Shown here piece by piece: positions 45,482 through 53,532 of a DNA stretch of 64,000 nucleotides; the stretch's first letter is position 1; each line of letters opens with the position of its first letter. Under the pieces are notes generated by a model. The model was not told the DNA's origin, searched no databases, and saw only the letters and a list, made by a program, of their open reading frames with translations. Origin of the DNA: Allopontixanthobacter sediminis (GTDB lineage: Bacteria > Pseudomonadota > Alphaproteobacteria > Sphingomonadales > Sphingomonadaceae); NCBI RefSeq assembly GCF_009828115.1, contig NZ_WTYL01000002.1, forward strand, positions 248,001 to 312,000, in the 5' to 3' direction. A program made the translations under genes and the position numbers.

Positions 45482-45503
45482 CAGTTCTGCCCCCCTGACC
45501 GCG

Positions 45504-45531
45504 ATCCTATCTCCCGCACAATCGGGGTCAA
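45504..45531 (-). promoter_or_regulatory. Candidate sigma-70 promoter for the DUF2306 gene
   Basis: On the minus strand TTGACC (-35) is separated by 16 bases from TAGGAT (-10), about 22 bases before ATG 45481. The -35 box fits well and the -10 box fits 4 of 6. Confidence 0.4.
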
Positions 45532-45648
45532 GCTGCTTCGGGAACTTCCCAACAGGGCGCGACTACAACTGTTTGCGAAATTTTGGTTCCCCAAGTAGTG
45601 AATTCCGTCGAATAGACCCCTCCCGAGCATGAAAGCGCGCCGAAAAAA

Positions 45649-47250
45649 GTGCCTCAACGATTCAAACCCGAAAGCGGGTCGTCAGCGACCCTGGTCGGCG
45701 CGTTGCCCGATACCGAGGCAGCCGAGGCCGCGCGCGCGCAAATCCTGGCCTCCCACGGCCTCGATGCGCTGCAGGATGATCCGGAAATCAACGCGATAGT
45801 CCATTTCGCTGCCGAACTCTGCAACACGCCGCTGTCCACTGTCACCGTCGTCGACGGGGAACGGCAGTGGTTCCTCGCCCGTGAAGGCACCGAGGAACGT
45901 GAAACCCACCGTTCAACCTCGTTCTGTGCGCATTCGATGAAAGGCACCGCGCCCCTCGTCGTGCCTGACGCGACGAAAGACCCGCGCTTTGCCGATTTCT
46001 CGCTGGTAACCGGGCCGGAAAATATCCGCTTCTACGCCGGGGCTCCGCTGCACGCCGAGGACGGCACCCCGATCGGCGCACTGTGCGTCATCGACACCGT
46101 TGCCCGCCCGGAGGGCCTCACGCCGTTCCAGCTGAAAGGCCTGGAAACGCTGGCGCAATCGGTTACCTGCCGGATGCGGCACAACCGCGAGCGCCGAGAA
46201 GCGGAAAGCAAGCTGGAGACCAGCCGGGTTCGCCTCCGCACGATTCTCGACAGCCTGACGCAGATCGCGTGGTCGGCCGACGCGAACGGCCAGTTCGATT
46301 ATTTTAACGCCAGCTGGAAAGAAGTGACCGGCGCCGAGCCGCCCCAGACCGCAATCGAATGGGGCGCGTTCATCCATCCCGACGATTTCGACACGGCGCT
46401 TTCCGAATTCCTCGAGTGTGTCAGGACGGCCACCCCTTACGAGGGCAGATACCGCCTGAGGCAGCGCGACGGAAGCTATCGGTGGGCGCTCGCACGGGCG
46501 CGGCCGATGTCCTCCAAGGTCACCTCCCGGTTGCGCTGGGCCGGGACGGTCACGGATGTCGACGACGCGTACCGGCATTCGGAAAACAACAAGCTGCTGG
46601 CGCTGGAATTGTCCCACCGGATCAAAAACATCTTCGCGGTGGTTTCCGGGCTTATCTCGCTGACCTCCCGCACCCGGCCCGAAGCCGACGTGTTTGCCGA
46701 AGAGCTGAACAGCAAGATCCGCGCGTTGGGGCGCGCGCATGATTTCGTGCGTCCCGTCGATAACGAAATGGGCGACAGTCTCCACGGGCTGCTCGAGATA
46801 TTGCTGAAGCCCTATGCCGAAGGAAGTTCCGGGCGCGTCACCGTGCGCGGCGACGGGGTAACGATCGGGGTCCAATCGGCCACGCCTCTGGCGCTGGTGT
46901 TCCACGAATTCGCCACCAACGCGGCAAAATACGGTGCCTTGTCGGTGCCCGAAGGCAGGGTCGCGGTGACCGTGAGCCACACCGAAGGCAGCGCCGCAGG
47001 TGGTTACCCGGCGAGCGAAGAAAGCAGCGGTGAGAACGGCATCGAGAGCGGCGGCTCGGCGATCATCGAATGGCAGGAGATCGGCGGGCCGTTGCCAGTA
47101 TCGGGCAGCCCGGCGGACCCCGAGCATCAGGGCTTCGGCACCAGGCTGGTGGAAATGACCGTAACCAGCCAACTTCGCGGGAAGCTGGAGCGCGAAATGC
47201 GGCCCGAAGGTTTCATGGCGCGGCTCACCCTGCCGCTATCGGTGCTGTAG
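45649..47250 (+). CDS. HWE-type sensor histidine kinase with GAF and PAS domains
   Basis: 533 residues. A GAF domain (about 40-180: TVVDGERQWFLAREG, TSFCAHSMKG, FYAGAPLHAEDGTPIGALCV), a PAS domain (about 200-315: DSLTQIAWSADANGQFDYFN, ending WAGTVTDVDDAY), then an HWE kinase core: ALELSHRIKNIFAVVSGLIS with H323, HEFATNAAKYGALS and the W-x-E piece EWQEIGGPLP, plus GFGTRLVEM. HWE kinases often bind light- or redox-sensing PAS or feed the general stress cascade. No response regulator is adjacent, so it is an orphan. The start is GTG 45649; no closer ATG exists. Confidence 0.93.
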   Translation: MPQRFKPESGSSATLVGALPDTEAAEAARAQILASHGLDALQDDPEINAIVHFAAELCNTPLSTVTVVDGERQWFLAREGTEERETHRSTSFCAHSMKGTAPLVVPDATKDPRFADFSLVTGPENIRFYAGAPLHAEDGTPIGALCVIDTVARPEGLTPFQLKGLETLAQSVTCRMRHNRERREAESKLETSRVRLRTILDSLTQIAWSADANGQFDYFNASWKEVTGAEPPQTAIEWGAFIHPDDFDTALSEFLECVRTATPYEGRYRLRQRDGSYRWALARARPMSSKVTSRLRWAGTVTDVDDAYRHSENNKLLALELSHRIKNIFAVVSGLISLTSRTRPEADVFAEELNSKIRALGRAHDFVRPVDNEMGDSLHGLLEILLKPYAEGSSGRVTVRGDGVTIGVQSATPLALVFHEFATNAAKYGALSVPEGRVAVTVSHTEGSAAGGYPASEESSGENGIESGGSAIIEWQEIGGPLPVSGSPADPEHQGFGTRLVEMTVTSQLRGKLEREMRPEGFMARLTLPLSVL

Positions 47251-47318
47251 ATACCCGCGCTTCCGGTCCTGATGGCAGGCTTTGACCTCGCCAGGCCGAG
47301 GCCATAGAGCGGGCACCG

Positions 47319-48107
47319 ATGGACCAGCCTGCATCCCCGACGCCGACCGGCCCGCACCTGCGTTTTGAAAATGTCTCCCGAAGTTTCGCCGGCGTGGTCG
47401 CGGTTGCGGCCACCGATTGCGCCATCGCGCAGGGCAGTTTCGTAGCGCTGGTCGGGGCGTCGGGGTCGGGCAAGTCGACGCTGCTGAAAATGGTCAACAG
47501 GCTGGGAGATCCGGACCAGGGGCGGGTAATTTTCGAAGGCCGCGACGTGCGCGATGCCCCGCCAGCCGCATTGCGCCGCCGGCTGGGTTATGTGTTCCAG
47601 GGCGTCGGCCTGTTCCCGCATATGACCGTGGCGGAAAATATCGGCATCGGCCCGCGTCTTGCTGGCAAACGGGCGAGCGCGGAGCGGATTGCCGAACTGC
47701 TGGAACTGGTCGAACTGGAGCCGGAATATGCCGTCCGCATGCCGCATGAACTCTCGGGCGGCCAGCGTCAGCGGATTGGCGTGGCGCGGGCGCTGGCAGG
47801 AAATCCGCACCTGCTGCTGATGGACGAACCCTTCGGCGCGCTCGACCCCGTGACGCGCGACGGACTGGGCAAGCGGGTGCGCCTGCTGCACGAGCGGCTC
47901 GGCCTGACCACGATAATGGTAACGCATGACATGGCGGAAGCGTTGCTGCTGGCCGACCGGGTGCTGGTGATGGACGGCGGCCGGATCGTGGCGGACGAAC
48001 CGCCGCAGGCGTTGCTGGCCGGTGCGGGCGGCGATATTGCGCAGGGGCTGGTGGCCGTACCGCGCGAACAGGCCGCCGCCCTTGCCCGGCTGGACGCTGC
48101 ACGGTGA
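47319..48107 (+). CDS. ABC importer ATPase, glycine betaine / choline type
   Basis: 262 residues. Walker A is LVGASGSGKSTLLKMVNRLG, signature LSGGQRQRIGVARALAG, Walker B LLLMDEPFGALDPVTRD and H-loop VTHDMAEALLLADR. The ENVSRSF..GxxAVxxxxxxI start and KMVNRL are typical of OpuA/OpuC/ProV-type osmolyte importers, but the C-terminal CBS pair is absent (the protein ends at 262). Its TGA overlaps the GTG of the next gene. Together they form a two-gene importer. Confidence 0.92.
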   Translation: MDQPASPTPTGPHLRFENVSRSFAGVVAVAATDCAIAQGSFVALVGASGSGKSTLLKMVNRLGDPDQGRVIFEGRDVRDAPPAALRRRLGYVFQGVGLFPHMTVAENIGIGPRLAGKRASAERIAELLELVELEPEYAVRMPHELSGGQRQRIGVARALAGNPHLLLMDEPFGALDPVTRDGLGKRVRLLHERLGLTTIMVTHDMAEALLLADRVLVMDGGRIVADEPPQALLAGAGGDIAQGLVAVPREQAAALARLDAAR

Positions 48108-49636
48108 GCGATATCCTGACCCATCTGGCCGGAATGGGGGACAAATTGTCCGCCCATGTCCTGCTCGCCGCCGCCGCGCTGGCGCTGGGGATCATCACCG
48201 CGCTGCCGCTCGCGGTGTGGGCCAGCCGCTCGCCGCCGGTGTCGCGGATCGCGCTGGGTTTCGCCAGCCTGGTCCAGACCATCCCCGCGCTGGCGTTGCT
48301 GGCATTGTTCTTCCCGGTCCTGCTCAGCCTGCGCAGTGTCTTCGGCGAGGGGCTACCGACCCTCGGCTTCCTGCCCGCGCTGCTGGCGCTGGCGCTCTAC
48401 GCCCTGCTGCCGATCCTGCGCAACGCGGTGACGGCGCGCGAACACATGGCGGGCGGCGTGCTGGAGGCCGCGGACGGCGTGGGCATGACCCGGTGGCAGA
48501 AACTGCGGCTGGTGGAGGCACCGCTCGCCGCGCCGTACATCATGGCGGGGATCCGGACCGCCGCAGTTTGGACCATCGGCGCGGCCACGCTATCGACAAC
48601 GATCGGCCAGCCCAGCCTCGGCGATCCGATCTTCGCGGGATTGCAGACCCAGAACTGGGCGCTGGTGTTGGCTGGATGCATCGCCTCGGCCGGCCTTGCG
48701 ATGGTTGCTGACGCGCTGCTCGGCGCGGTCGAGCGCGGGTTTGCCCGGCGCAAGCGCTGGCTGGTGTGGAGCGGTATTGCACTGGCGCTGGCGGGAGTCG
48801 CCGCCGCCGGAATTGCCCAGCGGCCAACCACCGGCGATACCATCGTGATCGGCGCCAAGAATTTCTCCGAGCAATATATCCTCGCCCGGCTGATCGGCCA
48901 GAGGCTGGAAAGTGCGGGCTATTCGGTCGAATACCGCGACGGGCTGGGGTCGGCGGTGGTGCACCAGGCGCTGACCAGCGGGGGGATCGACATCTCGGTC
49001 GATTACACCGGCACCCTATGGACCAACCAGCTCGGCCGGAGCGACAATCCGGGCCGCGAAGCGATGTATGACGAATTGGTCCGGTGGGAACGGGAAAGCA
49101 CTGGCACCCTCGTCCTGGGGCAGCTCGGTTTTGAAAATGCCTACGCCCTGGCCATGCGCGAAGACCGCGCGGCGGCATTGGGTATCGAGACGCTTGGCGA
49201 CCTGGCCCGGGCGGCTCCGCGCCTGACGATCGGCGGCGATGTCGAGTTTTTCGAACGTCCGGAATGGATTGCGGTGCGCAGCGCGTATGGACTGGACTTC
49301 GACCGGCAGCGCAACTTCACCAGCACCTTCCTGTACGACGCCCTCACGGGCGGCGAAGCGGATGTCATTTCCGCCTATACGTCCGACGGGCGGGTGGCTG
49401 CCGACCGGCTGCGGATCATCGAGGATACCAAGGGCGCGTTCCCGTCCTACGATGCGCTGGTGCTGATTTCTCCCGACGCGGCCAAGGACGCCCGGCTGGT
49501 GGCCGCGCTGGAACCGCTGGTCGGCGCGATTTCCGTCGAGGCAATGCGCGAAGCGAACCTCTCGGTTGACCGGCTGGAGGACAAGCGGTCCCCGGCGCAG
49601 GCTGCCCGGACACTGGCGGACAAGATCGGCTTTTAG
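48104..49636 (+). CDS. Fused permease and substrate-binding protein of a glycine betaine-type ABC importer
   Basis: 510 residues in two parts. Residues 1-215 are a BPD-type permease with about five helices and the EAA loop GVLEAADGVGMTRWQKLRLV. After a further helix (about 225-245) comes an OpuAC-type binding domain: IVIGAKNFSEQYILARLIGQ, DYTGTLWTNQLGR, DVISAYTSDGRVAADRL and ILEDTKGAFPSYDALVLIS-like text. The binding domain is thus tethered to the outer face of the membrane. Translation is coupled to the ATPase (GTGA overlap). Likely ligands are betaine, choline or carnitine; the aromatic cage is not verified. Confidence 0.92.
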   Translation: MSDILTHLAGMGDKLSAHVLLAAAALALGIITALPLAVWASRSPPVSRIALGFASLVQTIPALALLALFFPVLLSLRSVFGEGLPTLGFLPALLALALYALLPILRNAVTAREHMAGGVLEAADGVGMTRWQKLRLVEAPLAAPYIMAGIRTAAVWTIGAATLSTTIGQPSLGDPIFAGLQTQNWALVLAGCIASAGLAMVADALLGAVERGFARRKRWLVWSGIALALAGVAAAGIAQRPTTGDTIVIGAKNFSEQYILARLIGQRLESAGYSVEYRDGLGSAVVHQALTSGGIDISVDYTGTLWTNQLGRSDNPGREAMYDELVRWERESTGTLVLGQLGFENAYALAMREDRAAALGIETLGDLARAAPRLTIGGDVEFFERPEWIAVRSAYGLDFDRQRNFTSTFLYDALTGGEADVISAYTSDGRVAADRLRIIEDTKGAFPSYDALVLISPDAAKDARLVAALEPLVGAISVEAMREANLSVDRLEDKRSPAQAARTLADKIGF

Positions 49637-49645
49637 GTTACGCCG

Positions 49646-50719
49646 CTAATCCGCCGGGAAACCGGACCCGCCCGGCCAGCCCGGCCCGGCGAGGCCCATT
49701 ACCTTGAACAGCATGCCCATCTCCTCGTCCGCGACCAGCCGCTGCTTGTCCTGCTGTAGCTGTGCGGCAAGGTGAGGGGCCGCCCGGGAAAGCGCTTCGG
49801 CGCGCATGTCGATGCCGAGACCGGTCAGCCATTTGCCCTGCGGCACCGTGCCGAGTAACCGGACATCATGCGTACGGGCGATGCTGTCGAGGGTGTCAAA
49901 ATCGACGTGCGCGGTCAGGTCCGCAGCGCCCGGCGCGTCCAGCGGATCGACCTTCCTGTGCCCGCGTACCGCCTGCAAGGTCGATCCGGAGCGACGCTGC
50001 GCATGGCCGTAATCGATCAGCAGCGCTGCCCCGCCCTGCGCCGCCAGCCGCGCGGCAATTTCATGCATGACGGCCGCCGCCGCGGGGCAGGTTTCGATCA
50101 GAGTCCCCTCCGCGGCGTCCTGCCATTCGGGCGGGACCGCAGCATCCATCGGCTGGTCTCCGGCAACGAATGCCAGCCTATCCTCGTGCAGCCCGACCAT
50201 CCGTTCGCGCCAGCCGTGCGCCGTGCGGACCAGCTGCCGGATCGGCAGTGCATCGAGAAACTCGTTCGCCACCAGCAGTAACGGCCCGTCCGCCGGCACG
50301 CCGGTCAGGTCGCCGTGGAAGGTCACCGGCCCCAGCGCGGCCCGCTGGATTTCGCGCAGGACGGGCGACCCCTCGACCAGATGGACCGACGGTTCCAACC
50401 CGTACCGCCCGGCACTGCGCAGAGCGTCCTTCGCCAGCGTGCCGCGCCCGGGACCGAGTTCGACATAGTGGACCGGTTGCGGGCGGCCGGCGGCGATCCA
50501 CATATCCGCCAGCCACAACCCGATCAGCTCGCCGAACATCTGGCTGATCTCGGGCGCGGTGACGAAATCGCCGTCCGCCCCCAGCGGATCCTTGCCCGCG
50601 TAATAGCTCGCGTTGCTTTCCCCCATGAAGCGGGACAGCGAAATCGGACCGTGGGTGCGGATCAGCCGGCGGAACATCTCCGCATGGTCGCCGCCGGGTT
50701 CGTCGGGGCTCAACTTCAT
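49646..50719 (-). CDS. SAM-dependent methyltransferase, MidA/NDUFAF7 family
   Basis: 357 residues. N terminus SLSRFMGESNASYYAGKDPL, then DFVTAPEISQMFGELIGLW, SAM site YVELGPGRGTLAKDAL, VHLVEGSPVLREIQ and LLLVANEFLDALPIRQLV. This is the MidA (DUF185) family, which in mitochondria dimethylates an arginine of complex I. The stop of lgt overlaps the start of this gene (ATGA), so they are co-translated with Lgt upstream. Confidence 0.92.
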   Translation of the reverse strand: MKLSPDEPGGDHAEMFRRLIRTHGPISLSRFMGESNASYYAGKDPLGADGDFVTAPEISQMFGELIGLWLADMWIAAGRPQPVHYVELGPGRGTLAKDALRSAGRYGLEPSVHLVEGSPVLREIQRAALGPVTFHGDLTGVPADGPLLLVANEFLDALPIRQLVRTAHGWRERMVGLHEDRLAFVAGDQPMDAAVPPEWQDAAEGTLIETCPAAAAVMHEIAARLAAQGGAALLIDYGHAQRRSGSTLQAVRGHRKVDPLDAPGAADLTAHVDFDTLDSIARTHDVRLLGTVPQGKWLTGLGIDMRAEALSRAAPHLAAQLQQDKQRLVADEEMGMLFKVMGLAGPGWPGGSGFPAD

Positions 50720-51615
50720 GCGGGAGCGGGATCACCCTTCGTGCCGCTGGCGAGCGGCCGGCGGATCAGCGCGCGCGCCATCACCGCAATGCCCAGCACG
50801 ATCAGCGGAATGGTCAGCCACTGGCCCATCGACAAGCCGGTCTCGCGCGCGAAGTCGGCCAGTTGCGCATCGGGTTCGCGGAAGAATTCGGACACGAAGC
50901 GTCCGATGGAAACTCCGGTGGTGAACATCCCCACCATCAGCCCCGGGCGGTACCGCGCCCGGGTACGCCAGAAAGCGTAGAGCAGGATCACGACGAGGAT
51001 CGCACCTTCCAGTGCCGCCTGGTAAAGCTGCGAGGGATGCCGGGCCAGAGGGCCGGCGCCGGGGAACACCATCGCCCACGGCACGTCGCTGGGAACGGTG
51101 ATCACCCGGCCCCACAATTCCCCGTTCACGAAATTGGCGAGCCGGCCGAGCATCATGCCCACCGGAACGTTGACCGCGATGTAATCGCACACCCGCAGGA
51201 AGCTCAATTGGCCGCGCCAGCTGACGAAAGCGATCGCTGCCAACACGCCCATTAGCCCGCCGTGGAAACTCATTCCGCCGTCCCACAGCCGCAGCAACCG
51301 GTAGGATACGAACCCATCGCCTTCGAAACTGGTGAACAGCGCCGGATCGTAGAACATCGCGTAACCGAGCCGACCGCCGAGGATGATCCCCAGCGTACAG
51401 TAAAAGAACAGGTCGTCCGCATGGCGCTGGGCCATCGGCGCGCCGGGTTCGCGGAGCATCTTCGACAGGTGCCAATAGGCGAACAGTAGCCCGCCCAGAT
51501 AGGCGAGCGAATAATAGCGCAGGGTGAAGGACCCGATTTCAATGCCGGGTTTCAGCCCGAGTTCCGCCCATTGGATCGGATCGGATGCAGCGGCAGATGC
51601 CAGTAGTGACAGCAA
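50716..51615 (-). CDS. lgt: Prolipoprotein diacylglyceryl transferase
   Basis: 299 residues with about seven membrane helices. Signature pieces are FTLRYYSLAYLGGLLFAY, GMSFHGGLMGVLAAIAF, LGRLANFVNGELWGRVI and HPSQLYQAALEG. Lgt adds the diacylglyceryl group to the lipobox Cys of lipoproteins, several of which lie in this window. ATG 51615 opens MLSLLASAAASDPIQW. It shares a message with the MidA-family methyltransferase gene. Confidence 0.96.
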   Translation of the reverse strand: MLSLLASAAASDPIQWAELGLKPGIEIGSFTLRYYSLAYLGGLLFAYWHLSKMLREPGAPMAQRHADDLFFYCTLGIILGGRLGYAMFYDPALFTSFEGDGFVSYRLLRLWDGGMSFHGGLMGVLAAIAFVSWRGQLSFLRVCDYIAVNVPVGMMLGRLANFVNGELWGRVITVPSDVPWAMVFPGAGPLARHPSQLYQAALEGAILVVILLYAFWRTRARYRPGLMVGMFTTGVSIGRFVSEFFREPDAQLADFARETGLSMGQWLTIPLIVLGIAVMARALIRRPLASGTKGDPAPA

Positions 51616-51803
51616 GAAGCTTACCCCTTAAGTAACCAGAAGCCGCATGGATATCCCGCATCGCCGGATCCCCAGCGGCTTTTGGCATAGCCCGGCGGGA
51701 GGTTAAACCCTTTGCCGCGAACATTCGGGCTCATATGGATTGACCAGCGCGAATTCGCCGGAACAAGGCGGACCGCATAATCGGGATTGGGAGATACTAC
51801 TAG

Positions 51804-53495
51804 ATGGCAACGGAACTGGATCAGGCACTGAACGCCATAATGGACGCATTGGTGCAACCAGGGCAGCCCTTTGAAACGGTACCTCACGAGCGTTCGGGCC
51901 AGCAAATGCCGGCGTTCAAGAACGCGCCGCCGAGCCTGGCGCATTATTTCGCGCATTATTGCCACGAACACGCCGACGTGCCGTTCCTGGTCGATGGCGA
52001 CGTCCGCCTGACCTTCGGCGAAACCTACGCCGCGGCGCAAGCGGTCGCTGCCGGACTGGTTTCTCGCCACGGGGTGAAGACCGGTGACCGCGTCGGCATC
52101 GCCGCGCGCAATTCGGCCAACTGGATCATTTCCTACATGGGCATCGTGATGGCGGGCGGCTGCGCGACCTTGCTCAACGGTTTCTGGACCGGTGACGAAC
52201 TGGCGTTCGGTGTCCGCATTGCCGAATGCAGCCTGGTGCTGGCTGACCAGGCGCGCGCGGACCGGCTGGCAGGAACCGACCATTCCGCCGAACTGGTGAT
52301 CATCGATCATGGCGGTTCGCCATCGGCCGGCCTTGCCAATATCTGGGCCGAACCGGGTTCTGCCGCCCTGCCCGACCTGGGGCCGGACGATGTCGCGACC
52401 ATCCTCTACACCTCCGGTTCCACCGGCTATCCCAAGGGCGCGTGGTCCGACCATCTTGGCGTGGTATCCGGCACCATGAGCTATGTCGCGCAGTCCGCGA
52501 TGGCTTCGCTGCTGCTGACCAAGCAGGGCAATCCGCCGGTCGGCCAGCCCTGCGCGCTGGTCGCGGTACCGCTGTTCCACGTGACCGGCGAAGTACCGTT
52601 GTTCCTGCAAAGCTACGCCATCGGCCGCAAATTGGTGCTGATGCCCAAGTGGAACGCGCGCGAAGCCATGCGCCTGATCGAAGCGGAAAAGGTCAGCTAT
52701 TTCGTCGGCGTGCCGCTGATGAGCTACGAAATGGCGACCCATCCCGACCGCGGCGACTATGATCTTTCAACCTGCAAGAGCTTCGCCGCCGGCGGTGCGC
52801 CGCGCCCGGTCGACCATGTGGCGAAGATCCGCGATTCGTTTCCCGACGGCTTCCCGCTGCTGGGGTACGGCCTGACCGAAACCAACGCAGTCGGCTGCGG
52901 CAATTTCAACGAGAACTACCTCGCCAAGCCCGGCAGCACGGGCAAGGCCAGCCGCCCGCTGGTAGATCTTGCGATCCTCGACGATGACGGCGAGAAACTG
53001 GACCAGGGCCAGGTCGGCGAAGTCTGCCTGCGCACCATCGCCAACTTCCGCGGCTACTGGAAAAACGACGCGGCGACCAAGGCGGCCTTCACCAAGGATG
53101 GCTATTTCCGCACCGGGGACCTCGGCTATGTCGACGAGGACGGCTATCTGTTCATCGTCGACCGCAAGAAGGACATCATCATCCGCGGCGGGGAGAATAT
53201 CTCCTGCATCGAAGTCGAACAGGCGATTTACGCCCACCCTGACGTGGCGGAATGTTCGGTGTTCGGCCTGCCCGACGAGCGGTTCGGCGAAATTGTCGGC
53301 GCGACCTATATGGTGCGCGAAGGCGCGGCGCTGACACCGGACGAACTCTGCGCCTTTCTCGACGGCAAGCTTGCACCTTTCAAGCTTCCTGCCCACCTAT
53401 GGGAAGCGGATGAGCCGCTGCCCAAGCTGGGCACCCAGAAGATCGACAAGAAGACCCTGCGCGAACAATACGCCGCCGCAATGGGTGCAGGTTGA
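51804..53495 (+). CDS. Class I adenylate-forming enzyme, acyl-CoA synthetase
   Basis: 563 residues. AMP-binding motif TILYTSGSTGYPKGAWSDH, then LGYGLTETNAVGCGNFNENY, YFRTGDLGYVDEDGYLFIVD, RKKDIIIRGGENISCIEVEQ and the C-terminal catalytic lysine in LGTQKIDKKTLRE. The enzyme joins a carboxylic acid to CoA via an acyl-AMP. Chain length is not readable. GGGAGA lies 13 bases before ATG 51804. It has no gene partner, standing between lgt (divergent) and glnD. Confidence 0.92.
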   Translation: MATELDQALNAIMDALVQPGQPFETVPHERSGQQMPAFKNAPPSLAHYFAHYCHEHADVPFLVDGDVRLTFGETYAAAQAVAAGLVSRHGVKTGDRVGIAARNSANWIISYMGIVMAGGCATLLNGFWTGDELAFGVRIAECSLVLADQARADRLAGTDHSAELVIIDHGGSPSAGLANIWAEPGSAALPDLGPDDVATILYTSGSTGYPKGAWSDHLGVVSGTMSYVAQSAMASLLLTKQGNPPVGQPCALVAVPLFHVTGEVPLFLQSYAIGRKLVLMPKWNAREAMRLIEAEKVSYFVGVPLMSYEMATHPDRGDYDLSTCKSFAAGGAPRPVDHVAKIRDSFPDGFPLLGYGLTETNAVGCGNFNENYLAKPGSTGKASRPLVDLAILDDDGEKLDQGQVGEVCLRTIANFRGYWKNDAATKAAFTKDGYFRTGDLGYVDEDGYLFIVDRKKDIIIRGGENISCIEVEQAIYAHPDVAECSVFGLPDERFGEIVGATYMVREGAALTPDELCAFLDGKLAPFKLPAHLWEADEPLPKLGTQKIDKKTLREQYAAAMGAG

Positions 53496-53532
53496 TCCAA
53501 ACCCTTGACGCCGCGGGGAATCTATTGAGCTT

